A DNA stretch of 58,222 nt, taken from Zygnema cylindricum (lineage: Eukaryota > Streptophyta > Zygnematophyceae > Zygnematales > Zygnemataceae). The notes beneath the pieces are model-generated. The model searched no databases. It saw only the letters and a list, made by a program, of their open reading frames with translations, and was not told where the DNA came from. Location: assembly GCA_037447655.1 (NCBI GenBank), contig JBBHKE010000395.1, positions 1-58,222 of the forward strand. Direction: 5' to 3'. This document shows positions 18,894 through 29,938 of the stretch, piece after piece. Position 1 is the stretch's first letter, and every line of letters begins with the position of its first letter. A program made the translations under genes and the position numbers.

Positions 18894-20310
18894 AGGATGG
18901 AAAAAGAAGAACCATGAGTGTCTAAGGGTTATCAAGAACTCCTTAAGTGAGGAACTAGTAATGTCATACCTAAGTTTTAAAAATGCAGCTGAATTATAGA
19001 AGCACTTAGAATGTATGTATGTAAAGACTTCTGTATATCATTGGCTTAGCTGTGTTATAAAAATTGTAGAATACAAGTATGTAGGAAGTAGTATGGAGAA
19101 ACACTGTATTGACCTACAAGATTATTTGTAGAAAATGATTTGGCAGGAGGAAAATTCACAGATCCTCAACAAGCTCTCTTGTTAATGAGAAGCGTACCTA
19201 AAGAAGATAATAGTGCATTAGAATGATTGACTTTAATTGATAAAAAAGATTGGAGCTTAACTTTAGCAAGAAAATTTGTTCTACATGAAGAGGCTAGTAG
19301 AAAGGTCTTATCAAGTGAGAGAAATATGAAGGAATCTAAGTCTTCAAGTGCTTTAGTGAATGAGAGACAAGACTCAACCGATGACAAAAGGCATACACCG
19401 TGTGTTGACGAATTTATTTAGTTACCGACCTTCTATGTTGTTCGGAATGATGTGAAAGAGGTGACAGAAAAAGGATTCGGTTGTTGTTAATATTTCTTAT
19501 GACAAATTGGTGAGTGACACAAACTTACTAAAGGAAGAGGGAACTAAAATAAGAGAAGTTGATGGAAGTGAAGGGCACATGGAAGTGGAAGAGACTAGAA
19601 ATAATATTGTCACCGAAGATAGTGTGGAGGCAGAAGAGAGCGAAAAAGACTCGGTTTTTGTGACCCTTTTTTGTGATAGATTGGTGTATGAGAATGACTT
19701 AAAAAGGAGAGGAGATTCTTGAAGAAAGGGGAGTTAGAGAAGTAAAATTGGTTGAAGAATATTCTTTAGATATAGAGAACATTGAACTGAAAACATAACT
19801 TAGAGAAAGGATAAGAGAAGATGATGAGATAGAAAATAGTGAATTCACACAAAATGGGGAATTAACATCAGAAGTGGAAAATAGTGTTGATTTAAAAATT
19901 ATTGAACTCAGCGAAAATCCGGTAGAAACTGTTAAGAAAATGAGGCTAAGGAAGGAGGTTTATGAGAGCGGGAAAGGTCATAAATTTGGAGGAATAAGGA
20001 AAATAAAAAAGAATAGTAGGAAGAGGAAAGAGCAGCTAAATGAAAAGGGGATCAAAATGAATATATTGAGAATGCATACACTTAAGGGAAGTGGCAGATC
20101 TATTTAAAAAGACCAAAAATTAGTGAGAAAACCACACTTTATAGAGGTAATGGGAAGGCAAACCATGGAAAAACTACAAAGTCTATGAACAGATCAGGGA
20201 GTCATAAGAAAACAAGAAAAAGATACAGCTTTCGGAAAAATAGTTGGAGAAGAAACATGTTACAAAATCGATCACACCAGAGAATGCAACCAGCAACGTT
20301 GAGAGGATGT
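18894..20310 (+). pseudogene. Second-type copia gag, heavily decayed
   Basis: Across frames the segment reads NHECLRVIKNSLSEELVMSY, then LTLIDKKDWSLTLARKFVLH and a long Glu/Lys-rich tail. A contracted Cys/His cluster at about 20245-20285 (CYKIDHTRECNQQ) looks like a ruined zinc knuckle. The pattern fits the UBN2-type gag of Ty1/copia. It is 5' truncated at the chimeric junction with copia C2. Many stops are present, so it is not translatable as one protein. Confidence 0.55.
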
Positions 20311-20867
20311 GTGACGGGAAAATAAAGGGACGTGAGCGACTTTTCAGGAACCTTTAAGAGAATTTGGTGCAGTAACTTAGGTACATATATCGAAAGAAGC
20401 GGAAGGCGTGGAAATATTTAATAGAGGAGAAGGTGCAGCGATTGTTTGATGAAAGTGTGTAGGAGATAGCTTTTCAACAAATTTAATAACATCGCTAAGT
20501 GACGAATACAGGTGGAACTTCAGAGTTACTGGAGAGGTGTTATAGCATTAGTATGGACAGTTTGGCGTTTATGGCATAGGGGGAGCTGTTACAAGAATGC
20601 TCACTGTAACAAATATTCCAAGGGGGCAGTTTTCAAGAAAGCGGAGGTTTGGGAAATGGTAGGAGGCAGCAGGAGCAGTGGCGACGCCAACAAATACAAT
20701 GGTTATGTGTTGTTTTTTCTAAGTTTTTAAATGTTGAGTAGTGGAGGTTGTGAAAGAAAATCTTCGATCTCTAAATATTTTTTACGTCCTTGCGTTTGTA
20801 TGAACCTCCATTAGAGTAGAAAGATCTGCAAACATAGTGGAGTACCGAGTCTAAAGCTTTAGGGGAG
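20311..20867 (+). other. Non-coding tail ending in a polypurine tract
   Basis: No domain is recognisable. The end, TCTAAAGCTTTAGGGGAG, matches the same position at 54693-54713 and is followed by TGTTGAA, so it is the 3' end of a copia internal region. Confidence 0.5.
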
Positions 20868-21035
20868 TGTTGAATTTCAAAGCTTTAGTTCTCAATAGAT
20901 GAGGCTGTGAGGGGAAGTTGAGGGTAGAATGGAGCAGGTGCTAGGGTTGCGATTTCAAACTAGCAAAGCATAGCAACATAGCAGTACACGGTGCATATTG
21001 CATTCCGGGTGCACGAAACTAAATTTTTGAGGGAG
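20868..21035 (+). repeat. LTR fragment, L2 family
   Basis: The fragment begins TGTTGAATTTCAAAGCTTTA after the polypurine tract. It resembles the LTR starts at 54714 and 56691 (AAGCTTTAGTCCTC). It is replaced at 21036 by an L1-family LTR. Confidence 0.5.
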
Positions 21036-22089
21036 TGTTGTTTTGAAAATTTTGTTTCTTGCGTACGCAACATTTCGTGTGCTTGCCACAGTTCGTGCAT
21101 AATGGAATTTACTGTGGAGCTTCGAATGGATACACGGATTAGAGGAACAACGTACGGATAAAACTAAAGTGAGTTAAGGGACTCGGTAAGTGGCGTGAAT
21201 AAGCATTGAGAAATAGGCGGCGGATCGCGAAGCGATCTGATGTGAAATAAACAAAAAGTTGAAATAAAAGCCGCCGGTACGGCGTTGCTGCGATGCAGAA
21301 AAAAGAAAACGAAGTTGCGGCTATTTTAAATATGATCGGTACGGACAACGCAACTGCGATTGGGATGAATCAAGTCGGCGGACGAAGATTCATAAGAAGA
21401 TCTAAAGTAACTAAGCAAGTTGACGCCTAGTATGCGGATTTTGCATAGGTGTCGGTCTAAATATTATGTACAATAAAGGTTTGTCTTTTTGCTAATTAGT
21501 TTATTAGCGTAGACTTGTACATTTTGAAATACCTCAAATTATTCGGGTATACTCTCAATAGTTTAGGTAAATGGTAAATACCGTACGGCTGGTATGCCTC
21601 CGTACATTCTGTAGTGAACTCTCTAAGTATAAGTTGTATGACTTAGATTATTTTGAGTATCACAGCTAAGTTAATCAAAGACATGGCAAACTATTTTTCT
21701 GCAAATTTGATCTGTTAGTGTGATCACTCTGATTGATGTTTTGATGTGAAACTTTGTGGATGTATTCAATGATCTAGAAACTATATGTGTGTGAAGTTGT
21801 AGTCTGGTCTGTTGTTTTTGCAGAATTCTGTGAGAAGTCTATCTGGTTTGTTTGAGAAGCTGTCAGCTATTTTTGGGAAACTCTGGAACTTATATCTTCT
21901 AAATTCCTAACTGGATTTAGTTGTAACATTGGGATTTTTTAGTGTCTATGTTATACTGCACATTGGTGTAGTTTGAGGTGATTTTGTTTATTGTGGAGTA
22001 ATTTGTGCTGTCTAAAACACAGCCAGTTTTGGGGGAAGTTTGTGGTGCTTCTCACTATAATCCATGGCTGAAATAGGCTATGGACAACA
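21036..22089 (+). repeat. LTR of the L1 family
   Basis: This is the plus-strand counterpart of the solo LTR at 4022-5182. It starts TGTTGTTTTGAAAATTTTG after TTTTTGAGGGAG, contains GGCGGATCGCGAAG, and ends GGCTATGGACAACA. Neighbouring bases (GGGAG and AACCC) do not form a target duplication, so it is not a clean solo LTR here. Confidence 0.75.
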
Positions 22090-22230
22090 AACCCTAAAGG
22101 GATTCCAAGACCAAATGGACACCTCACTCGTCCACTCACTATTCCCCAAAACCATTTCTCACAAAGAGCTCTTGTCATCATATTTTCCCAATAGATGAAA
22201 CCAGTTCCATTTAAGATGGACAACCTAGAG
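22090..22230 (-). pseudogene. Copia gag N-terminal fragment
   Basis: The minus strand encodes FIYWENMMTRALCEKWFWGIVSG, equivalent to the segments at 42005-42130 and 53520-53650. It lies directly after a primer-binding site, as expected for the start of gag. It is cut at 22090 by the end of the L1 LTR. Confidence 0.6.
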
Positions 22231-22245
22231 GGTGGGCCCATAACC
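22231..22245 (-). other. Primer-binding site for a half-tRNA (initiator Met)
   Basis: The minus strand reads GGTTATGGGCCCACC directly after an LTR ending in TTTCA. This is complementary over 15 bases to the anticodon-arm region of plant initiator-Met tRNA (GGTGGGCCCATAACC, from memory), not to its 3' end. The same site, mutated, lies at 42138-42152 and 53657-53671. Confidence 0.75.
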
Positions 22246-22960
22246 TGAAACTCTCAGACCTCCATAGATCCTTAAAATAGGCAGCTCACACGAAGCCCCT
22301 AGGATAACCCTGACCCTTTTATGTTTCAGCGAGAATAACTATCACCTTGGCACACAAAAACTTTGACCACATTCACCCATATGAAGGCAAGACTTCCGTG
22401 AGTCGATAACAAAAGGAATCTCTAAATTTTCTCCCATTTTCAGTAATTTATGAAGGGTCAAAGTTGACCATTTGTATAGAAGCTGCTCCCCACAGCAATA
22501 AGTTAGGAAGGGTCAAAGTTGACCTACTACTCCTTGAGCAATAAGTTATGAAGGGTCAAAGTTGACCTTTTGTACAAGAGCTCTCTAAGAGAGAGCGGGC
22601 TACCTACTTAATTTTTCTAAGTCTTATCTCACTTTAAAACTCTATCTAATCACGTGCGGCACCAATCGCAATAGTGTGTGGTATAACAAGGTACAGGTGT
22701 CGGTGTACTTTTTGTACGGCCATTGTACAACATGGCCATTTTGCGAACATGTGTCACATCCGGATTTGTTTTTATATTCTCCAGAGAAGTCGACATCCAA
22801 TATTATCGTGCCACATGGCATCCGATGTGTTTTCGACCATTAACCGCCAAAACACGCATTCCTCAATCTCGCCGTTTACCTCGACCGTCCGATTTCAGCC
22901 GGTTTTAAATCTTAACGGTCATAAATAATTTCGTGGTATTTGTTTCACACTTGAAACAAA
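22246..22960 (-). repeat. LTR of the L3 copia family
   Basis: This sequence is shared with 42153-42905 and 53672-54200 (minus) and with 25733-26715 (plus), for example around the GCCGTACAAGAAGTACA block. It contains three copies of the palindrome GGTCAAAGTTGACC (22456-22469, 22511-22524, 22554-22567). The far (5') end is not well defined. Confidence 0.65.
22456..22567. promoter_or_regulatory. Three W-box palindromes in an LTR
   Basis: GGTCAAAGTTGACC occurs exactly three times, starting at 22456, 22511 and 22554. Each copy holds two TTGACC cores in inverted orientation. TTGAC is the core bound by WRKY transcription factors in plants. The corresponding sites in the related LTR at 42660-42700 are degenerate (GCCAAAGTTGGCC). 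Confidence 0.5.
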
Positions 22961-23186
22961 TGCGCGATATCCTTTTCGGGATATCTTGTATCCCGCATAA
23001 CAATCTTATCTACGCCTTTGGGTTTCAAATCACTAGTCTAAATGCCCGAGAGTAATGAGAGATATATAGAGAGAAGGTATATATATATATATATATAGGA
23101 GAGTATGTAGTGGGAAATATATTTATATATATATATCCACAAAACCTATAAGATATAGAACTTGCCTTGGGACTGATAGATAAAGT
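22961..23186. other. Spacer with TA microsatellites
   Basis: Alternating TA runs occur at about 23078-23098 and 23118-23136. No gene signal is seen. Confidence 0.6.
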
Positions 23187-23577
23187 TTGGCTACCGAACT
23201 TTTCAGACGCGAAAACCAAGATTAAAACCTGGCCTGCCAAGCCCTTTTTAGTGTCTATCAACCACCGATTGCCCTCTTGATAGCATAGGCAGCCATGGCT
23301 CTAGCTCCATCTCTAATTTCAATGACTGCGACAAGTGTGGAAGTTGAAGAAAGGAGTTAGGGGCAGATTGCCTCTGCTTCCTTAACTTTGACAGACGCAA
23401 GGAACCAAGATTAAATCCTGGGCCTGTCAAGTTCTTTTTTAGTATGTCTACCAAACTACTGCATGTCTTCCTCTTGATAGCATAGGCAGCCATGGCTCTA
23501 GCTCCATCTCTAATTTCAATGATTGCGACAAGTGTGGAAGTTGAAGAAAGGAGTTAGGGGCAGATTGCCTCTGCTTC
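23187..23577. repeat. Tandem duplication, about 196 bp, two units
   Basis: The stretch from CTCTTGATAGCATAGGCAGC to GGGGCAGATTGCCTCTGCTT occurs at about 23274-23381 and again at 23470-23577, with one mismatch in about 107 bp. The sequences before each copy (CAAGATTAAA...CCTGCCAAG / CCTGTCAAG) are also related but more diverged. Confidence 0.8.
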
Positions 23578-23639
23578 TTTTTTGCGTTTTACTTTTTACA
23601 ACTTTAAACCTAGAAAATACTAAAAGAACCTTTAATTTC

Positions 23640-24549
23640 TACAAAAGTCACATACCTACTTAAGTATGATGAAAATATAAAGGGATATAGAGTTTATGAT
23701 CTTGGAAGATAACACATCATTCTAATAAAACACTGGGTAGTCATGGATAAAGGGAAGTCCATAAATCCCTTTAAATACACTAAACCAGTTAAGATTAGAA
23801 TGGAATCCGAAAATGAGTTAGATTCATATTCTTCTAACCGAACTCCGGTTCAGCCTGACCTTGCAAAGGAAGAGGAAAATCTGACCAAGAATAACCCTCT
23901 CTTGGAGTCACAGCTTGCGGTTGAAACCGAGGAAGAAAATGAGGAAAGACCGGAAATGGTCCATGAACGTTCGGAGATGGACTCCACGGATAGGGGAGAA
24001 GATGAAGCTATTTAGAGAAATCCGAGATAACCCTCCATTCCAGCATCAGAGGTTGAAGGAGGAAGGAGAAGCAACAAGATACTTCAAGAGAGACAAGTGA
24101 ACAACAAGGTAATTAAGCTCTCACATTTGAGCGAACCCCAGACATACTCAGAGGCAATTAATAGTCCAAAAAGTAGTAGTGGGGTGACAGCCAATAATGA
24201 TGAGGTGGCTTCCATTATGGAAGCAAACACATGGGAGTTGGTGGATTGTCCTCCTGACAAAATGCCGATAAGATGCAAGTGGGTATTTAAGGTTAAACTC
24301 AATCCGGATAACACTATCAAGAGATACAAGGCAAGATTAGTGGCAAAGGGGTTCACACAAAAGGAGGGAATTGATTATGAGGAGACTTTCGCTCCGGTTG
24401 TTAGATTTAATTCCGTCCAGATTCTACTTAGGCTAGCGGCAGCGAAAGACATGGAAGTGCACCAGATGGACATCAAAACCGCTTTCTTACACGGAGAATT
24501 ACACGAAAAGATTTTCATGCGACAACAAGAAGGATTTGTGGAGAAATGA
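23640..24549 (+). pseudogene. Copia C3: integrase tail, connector, RT N-half
   Basis: The fragment starts in the integrase tail ([13 protein letters not shown]), then the connector MDKGKSINPFKYTKPVKIRM and an acidic spacer with stops at 24013-24015 and about 24028. RT begins with [20 protein letters not shown] and runs through [20 protein letters not shown] and HQMDIKTAFLHGELHEKIFM to a TGA at 24547-24549. It is joined in frame with the next segment. Confidence 0.85.
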
Positions 24550-25719
24550 GAAGAAAGTAAGGTATGCAAATTGATAAAATCCCTTTACATACTAAAACAA
24601 GCTCCATGCCAGGGGAACAAGACCTTGGACAAGTTTCTAACAATTTTGGGATTTATCCGAATCGGTTCGGATCATTCGATCTATATATTTGAGGATGAGG
24701 AAGGTATAATTTTCATTGCTATCTATGTGGATGATTTGCTTGTTTTCAGTAAATCAATGGAGAAAATTAATGGATTGAAAAAGGATCTTAAGAGTAGATT
24801 TGAAATGAAAGACTTGGAAGAGGCAAAGTACATTTTGGGAATTCAAATGGAAATGGATAGAGAGAAGAAAACAATTAGACTAATTCAAAAGGAAGCAATA
24901 GAGAATATGCTTGAAAATTTTCAAATGGATAAAGCAAAGAGTTGTACGCCTCCAATGGACTTAAAAAAGGGAAATGAACGGAGCTCACAAGAGGGGGTTT
25001 TGATCTTAGATAATGAGTTAGGACTTGAGGAAAGCAAGTTCATGCAAACTATTATGTACAGACAAGTTGTTGGTAGTTTGATCTATTTTATGAATTGTAT
25101 TCGTCCTGATATAGCAGCAACAGTGGGGGTACTAAATAGGAGTCTGAATGATCCAAGTAAGAAAGATTGGGAAGCGGCCAAAATGGTCATGCGGTACTTG
25201 ATAGGAACGAGAGATTTATAGTTGTACTTGGGAGGGGAAAACACTGACATCACCACTTGGAGTGATGCTAGTTATAGGGGTGCTCCGATGAGGAGGTGTA
25301 CTTCTGGGTATGTGTTGTACGTTGAGAATAGGGCTTGCTGTTGGAGCAACAAGCAACAAAAGGTGATTGCTCTGTCCACCATGGAGGCTGACTATATGGC
25401 CTTTTGTTCGGCTGTGAAACAATTAATGTGGGTGAAATCTTTGCTTGATGAATTCAGATATATGAACAATGGAGAGCATAAGATATTTTGTGAGAATCAA
25501 GCTGCAATTGGAATTGCAACAAATCCTAAGCATCACTTTAAAGCAAAGCCCATAGATATTTGTTTGAGCTTTAATAGAGAGAAGGTTGAGAATAAAATAA
25601 TTTGTTTGGAATATAGACCAGATCGAGAAATGGTAGCTGATATGATGACTAAGCCGGTTCTTTCTCCCAAATTGATTTTTTGTAGGGAGAAGTGTGGACT
25701 GAAGCAAAAGATAGACTAG
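24550..25719 (+). pseudogene. Copia C3: RT C-half and RNase H
   Basis: The reading frame continues after the TGA with SLYILKQAPC, the catalytic AIYVDDLLVFS (YVDD codons 24724-24735), KYILGIQME and YRQVVGSLIYFMNCIRPDIA. After a TAG at 25219-25221 comes RNase H: ITTWSDASYRGAP, YVENRACCWSNKQQKVIALS, TMEADYMAF and MVADMMTKPV. It ends at a natural TAG (25717-25719) just before the polypurine tract. With only about four stops from 23740 onward, it is the best preserved retroelement pol in the window. Confidence 0.9.
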
Positions 25720-25732
25720 AAAACAAGGGGAG
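25720..25732 (+). other. Polypurine tract of copia C3
   Basis: AAAACAAGGGGAG lies directly before TGTTGAAAAAGG, right after the pol stop. This is the usual copia arrangement at the 3' LTR border. Confidence 0.75.
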
Positions 25733-26715
25733 TGTTGAAAAAGGTATGTTATATCCTTGATTTTTTGCTCATAGTCTTACTGCAGCTCTCATACTTGTTG
25801 TAGTCACAGAGGACTAGCAGGCACCCACGGCTGCCTTATCTAGAGAAGGAGACAGAAAGATAGGGGCAAAAGACCTAGCTCTTGCAAAAGAAAGATGGCT
25901 AAGACTCAAGTTTGATCTTGTGACCTCCCGGATAGTTACCGTACGGTATAGCCCTAGGTCTTCTCCGTTAGGTCTTGAAGATCGTTAACGTATGTTGGGT
26001 ACGATTAATACTTAAACATTAAAGGGTGGCATATTCCATTTAACTAAACTACGAGACAAATTGAACATGGAAACGTACCGGTCCCGGACCTCACGGAATA
26101 TACAAAACAACATTTAATTTCGACGGACAAAATCAAATGCCTGGATTAGATCAAACGGTTGAAAAATGAGCCAGTGATGCGGAATGGACTTTTGGCGGTT
26201 TCCAAAGCAGATGTCGGTAGGTGACACGTGGCAAGGTATGATTAGACAGCGGATAACACAGAGGGAGAAACAACGGCTCAAGAATTGACACACGTCAAAC
26301 GAGCGGCCTTATCGTACTATAGCCGTACAAGAAGTACAGTGGTACATATACCTTCTTGTATTTTACTATCTTTTGATTGGCTAGGTACATTAGAAGTAGG
26401 CTTACAGAGGGAGTTTAAGACTTAGATAATTTTGGGTTTTCCTCCTCTATCCCAAAGTGCATCTATATATATTTGGCCATCTTTGGTCCTCCATAATTAA
26501 TGTTGGGGTGAGCAATTTCAGTGATTCTTTTTGTTGCAGACTCAAGGGAGTCCAGGCTACATAGGGGTGTAGTCGATCAGAGCTTTTTGCGTGCGAGGGT
26601 GGCACTTATTCATTGCCAAAGTCAAAAGTGCAAATATTATTGTAGAGGCTTTATATAAGCTTGACATTCTGTGGACCAATGGAGGTCACATAATTACAGT
26701 GTGAACATTTCGTAT
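25733..26715 (+). repeat. 3' LTR of copia C3 (L3 family)
   Basis: The unit starts TGTTGAAAAAGGTATG after the polypurine tract. Its distal part (26310-26715) aligns with the minus-strand LTRs at 22246-22960 and 42153-42905, including GCCGTACAAGAAGTACA and TCTGTGGACCAATGGAGGTC. That links C3 with the minus-strand gag fragments as one family. The end at about 26715 (ATTACA) is approximate. Confidence 0.65.
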
Positions 26716-26734
26716 GTGAAGTTCTCTATGTACT

Positions 26735-27035
26735 AAATAAGTAATTATATTAATTACAAAATAAGTATTTTTTTGTCGCTTACATTTTGCGGCGTCTACC
26801 TTTAAGTGACGGAACGAAAATCACGTCGTAAGTGGCGTATCAGCCAATTTGTCTTTTTCCCTAAAATAACATATTATATAAAATATTAAATTTTAAAAAA
26901 TACTATATATTGCGATATATATCGCGATGATTTATGTTAGTCTAGGTAGGATATATCGAGGAGTCTGCTCGATCGATATTCGTTTTATCAAATATCGAAA
27001 TTATCACGGTATGAATTTACCCGATACCCAACACT
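26735..27035 (+). mobile_element. M2 element, left-truncated
   Basis: The fragment shares GTCGTA..TGGCGTATCAG, a run of TATCG/CGATA motifs and the terminal TTTACCCGATACCCAACAC with 27535-27766 and 30625-30849. It has no coding capacity. The left terminus is missing. Confidence 0.65.
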
Positions 27036-27102
27036 ATCTAAAAGCAGGTAAAAATATGTATTTTAATTTTAAGGATTTTGTAAATAATGTTTTAAATGGT
27101 AT

Positions 27103-27766
27103 TTGGTATCGAGGACCTTTTGCCGATATTCGATATATATCGTATTTCAAATACCCAATAATCGATATATCGCTTCAATATATCGAAAATCAAAATATCG
27201 GAATATATCGATGATATATCGCCAATATATCGTATCGCCAATATATCAAGGCATTAAAAAAAAATAAATCACAAGTCTCCAAGTCACGTGCCTTCAAACA
27301 GGGTGACCGTAAAATCTTTGTAGAAAAGACATACAGTTTTTTCTTGAAAGTCACCAGAGTGAAGGAGATCTCTGAGGTACATTGGTGCGGTACACTTGAG
27401 AAGTACACGTACGTAATACGCAAGTACAGATTTCCATACGAAAATGGTCGATTTTTAAATCTTTGGAGATTTTAGAGATTTGATCGTCAACTTACAAAGA
27501 ACCACTCAAATCAAAACACGTATGTAAACAAAAATCACGTCGTACGTGGCGTATCAGACAATTTGTCTTTTTCGCTAAAATAACATATTATATAAAAATA
27601 TAAAATATTAAATTTAATAAAATACTATATATCGCGATATATATCGCGATGATTTATGTTGGTCCCGGTACGATATATCGAGGATTCTGCTCGATCGATG
27701 TTCGATATATCGAATATCAAAATTATCGCGATATTAGTTTACCCGATACCCAATACTAGTATTAAA
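27103..27766 (+). mobile_element. M2 element with inverted ends
   Basis: The left end ATTTGGTATCGAGGACC and right end TTTACCCGATACCCAATAC form imperfect inverted termini. The interior matches 30200-30849 (GTACACTTG.GAAGTACACGTAC, GTCGTACGTGGCGTATCAGA). The terminal 150 bp on each side are dense in ATATATCG/CGATATAT. Confidence 0.65.
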
Positions 27767-29325
27767 CACCATCAGTATCGGACTTCAAAGGGCTTCTAAA
27801 GGTAGAGGCTTTTGGTAAGTTTTAGTCTTTTAGACCTAATTTGGAGGGTTAAGAACAGGAAAGATAAAAAAACAGGAAAATCAGGGGCGTTCGTTTCTTT
27901 CAATCCAACGGACAACATTCACCGCACTGAAATATAGTGCTGCCTGTTAGGTACACTGGGAATCGGCGCTTCAGTTTGCTGAGCTTCATACATATCGGTT
28001 CGCTGTTGAGAATTGTTTGCATCAGTTCACGTCTGGCTTAAGTTTGTCTACGGCAGTTAAGCTGTTCGGTGTACCTTCAGTACTTTGATGTGCTTTCAGT
28101 ACTTTGGTGTACTTTCGTAGTCGCTTGTTTATTGGCACACATTTGTTCTTCCGTAGTACTTTGTTCAATAGTCCTGTTCGATTCTGTTATTATCCGATGT
28201 GTATTGTTTGGCAGTTAGTGAGCAATGGCTATTGGTCAATGTGGAATGCTCGGCATCGGATGTTTAGCGTCCAGTTTCCAGTTTCACAAGTTCAATGCTT
28301 GAGTGCTTAACGTTACAGAATTAATGACGCGCTGCCACGAGTGAGCATGACGTCACAATGTTACAAAAACCTAAACATCTAGGCTGTCGCAAAAAACTCC
28401 AGTGGACGTCTACAAATTCGATATCTAAAGTACAGTATTGAATCTTCAAAAAATTATGTACCGTACTGTAGCGTCTACAGCCGTCATGGTCTTTAGGAAC
28501 GATTTTGTTTTCGCACTTTCGACCACCTTAAATATTAGTACGGAAAATCTTCACAAAGAAAATGAAATGACGTCGCTAAGGGTGCGGTTCCATCAGTCGT
28601 TTCTGTAATCGTACGGCCAACTTTACGGGCCGGCTTGATTGATCAGTCGATGTTCCATCACGTAGAGCATGTAAACCACGTGTTATACGTTGAGTGGCAC
28701 CACGTAAGCTACGATCCGATATTGTATATCCTAAAAAAAAATTACACCGACAAATTTCACTTCAAATCTTCACTTGCGTACCATGTACAGGCGTAACCAA
28801 GTAACATTACGACAAAACTTTTGTAATTTTTGCAAACGCCAGTCTTGTACCCCAGCTCATTTTTTAGGGTTCTTGTTTTCGAACATGACGAAAATATTTT
28901 ACCGGAAATAGTGTGATGAAAGAGCGTTGCCAAAAATAGCGCGACCAAGGACCGTTTCGAGATTACCTTTTTTATTTTCGGTTGCATTTTGAAAGGTACA
29001 TACCATGTGCAAATCTTGTGAATTTTCGTTGGATGTCCATCGTGACACGTAGCTTGATCGTCTTACGTGTCGCGATTCATTTTTTTCTGTAGCTATCAAC
29101 CCACCTACTGCAACAACGTTGCAGCAACGTTGTCAGCTATAGAGAAAAATGTAGCGAACGCCTGGCGGATGAATATCCGACGGTTAGTGATACCTCCCAG
29201 ACCTTCGGAGAGTATTGACAAGATTCTTCGGAGAGTATTGACAAGATTCTCTGTAATGTTGTTTCGCGTATAAAAACAAAATAAGTGATACGGTTTGATA
29301 CGGATAAGCACGGATTTTTGTAAAC
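27767..29325. other. Non-coding stretch with small repeats only
   Basis: No gene-like signal is visible; short ORFs here lack recognisable domains. Small repeats include TTCAGTACTTTG units at about 28076-28110 and a 23-bp tandem duplication at 29203-29248. Confidence 0.5.
29203..29248. repeat. Exact 23-bp tandem duplication
   Basis: CTTCGGAGAGTATTGACAAG plus ATT is repeated twice head to tail with no mismatch. It looks like a recent slippage or repair product. Confidence 0.85.
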
Positions 29326-29327
29326 TA

Positions 29328-29829
29328 CACCGCCAATCGCTATTAGAGTAAAGGAATATATAGCGTGAAAAAAAAATGAGTGTTATTAACGCTAATTGGG
29401 AAAAACAAAATCCAACAAAAACAGATATACTAATTAATAACCAACTCTAATTTGGGGTTATTCGAATAATATATGCCCGCCGTATTGATGTCTACACCAA
29501 TATATGTATCCATACAGAATCTGACAATTCGTATGCCAAAATCTGAATATTCGAGTTTGCGTCTCTTTCTCCGGTGCACATTCACATGCGTGCGAAATTA
29601 CATTATATGACTTTTTGTACATTTGTACTTCAAAAAGTACATTTTGGTAAAAAACTGTCCGTACATAACATTTTTAACATTGCGGTGTACTTCCGTTATT
29701 AACACTAATTAAAAAAAAAACCCTAAAAGGCGTAAAGGAAAAAATAATATTATGGATTGTATTTCAAGTTTCTTTTTTTAAAAAAGGGCACCAAATAAGA
29801 GTTATTTACTCTAATAGCGATGGGAGGTG
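29328..29829. mobile_element. M1 element a (502 bp)
   Basis: The inverted ends CACCGCCAATCGCTATTAGA and TCTAATAGCGATGGGAGGTG are flanked by TA on both sides. The interior is AT-rich and non-coding, and related in inverted sense to 38525-39073. The TA flanks fit a Stowaway/mariner-type MITE. Confidence 0.75.
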
Positions 29830-29938
29830 TACCCCACTTTTCGACCGACGGAACTTGACCCTAAGGTATCGTTAAATGGGTACACACCCTAAGCCGAACA
29901 TGTTTATTTGAAATTTATGCTCCTCGATAAAAAAAGTA

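Noticed and set aside
26927-27214. 95-codon ORF over the TATCG-rich region
   Set aside because: The sequence is terminal repeat of two M2 elements; the residues are low-complexity translations of ATATCG words.
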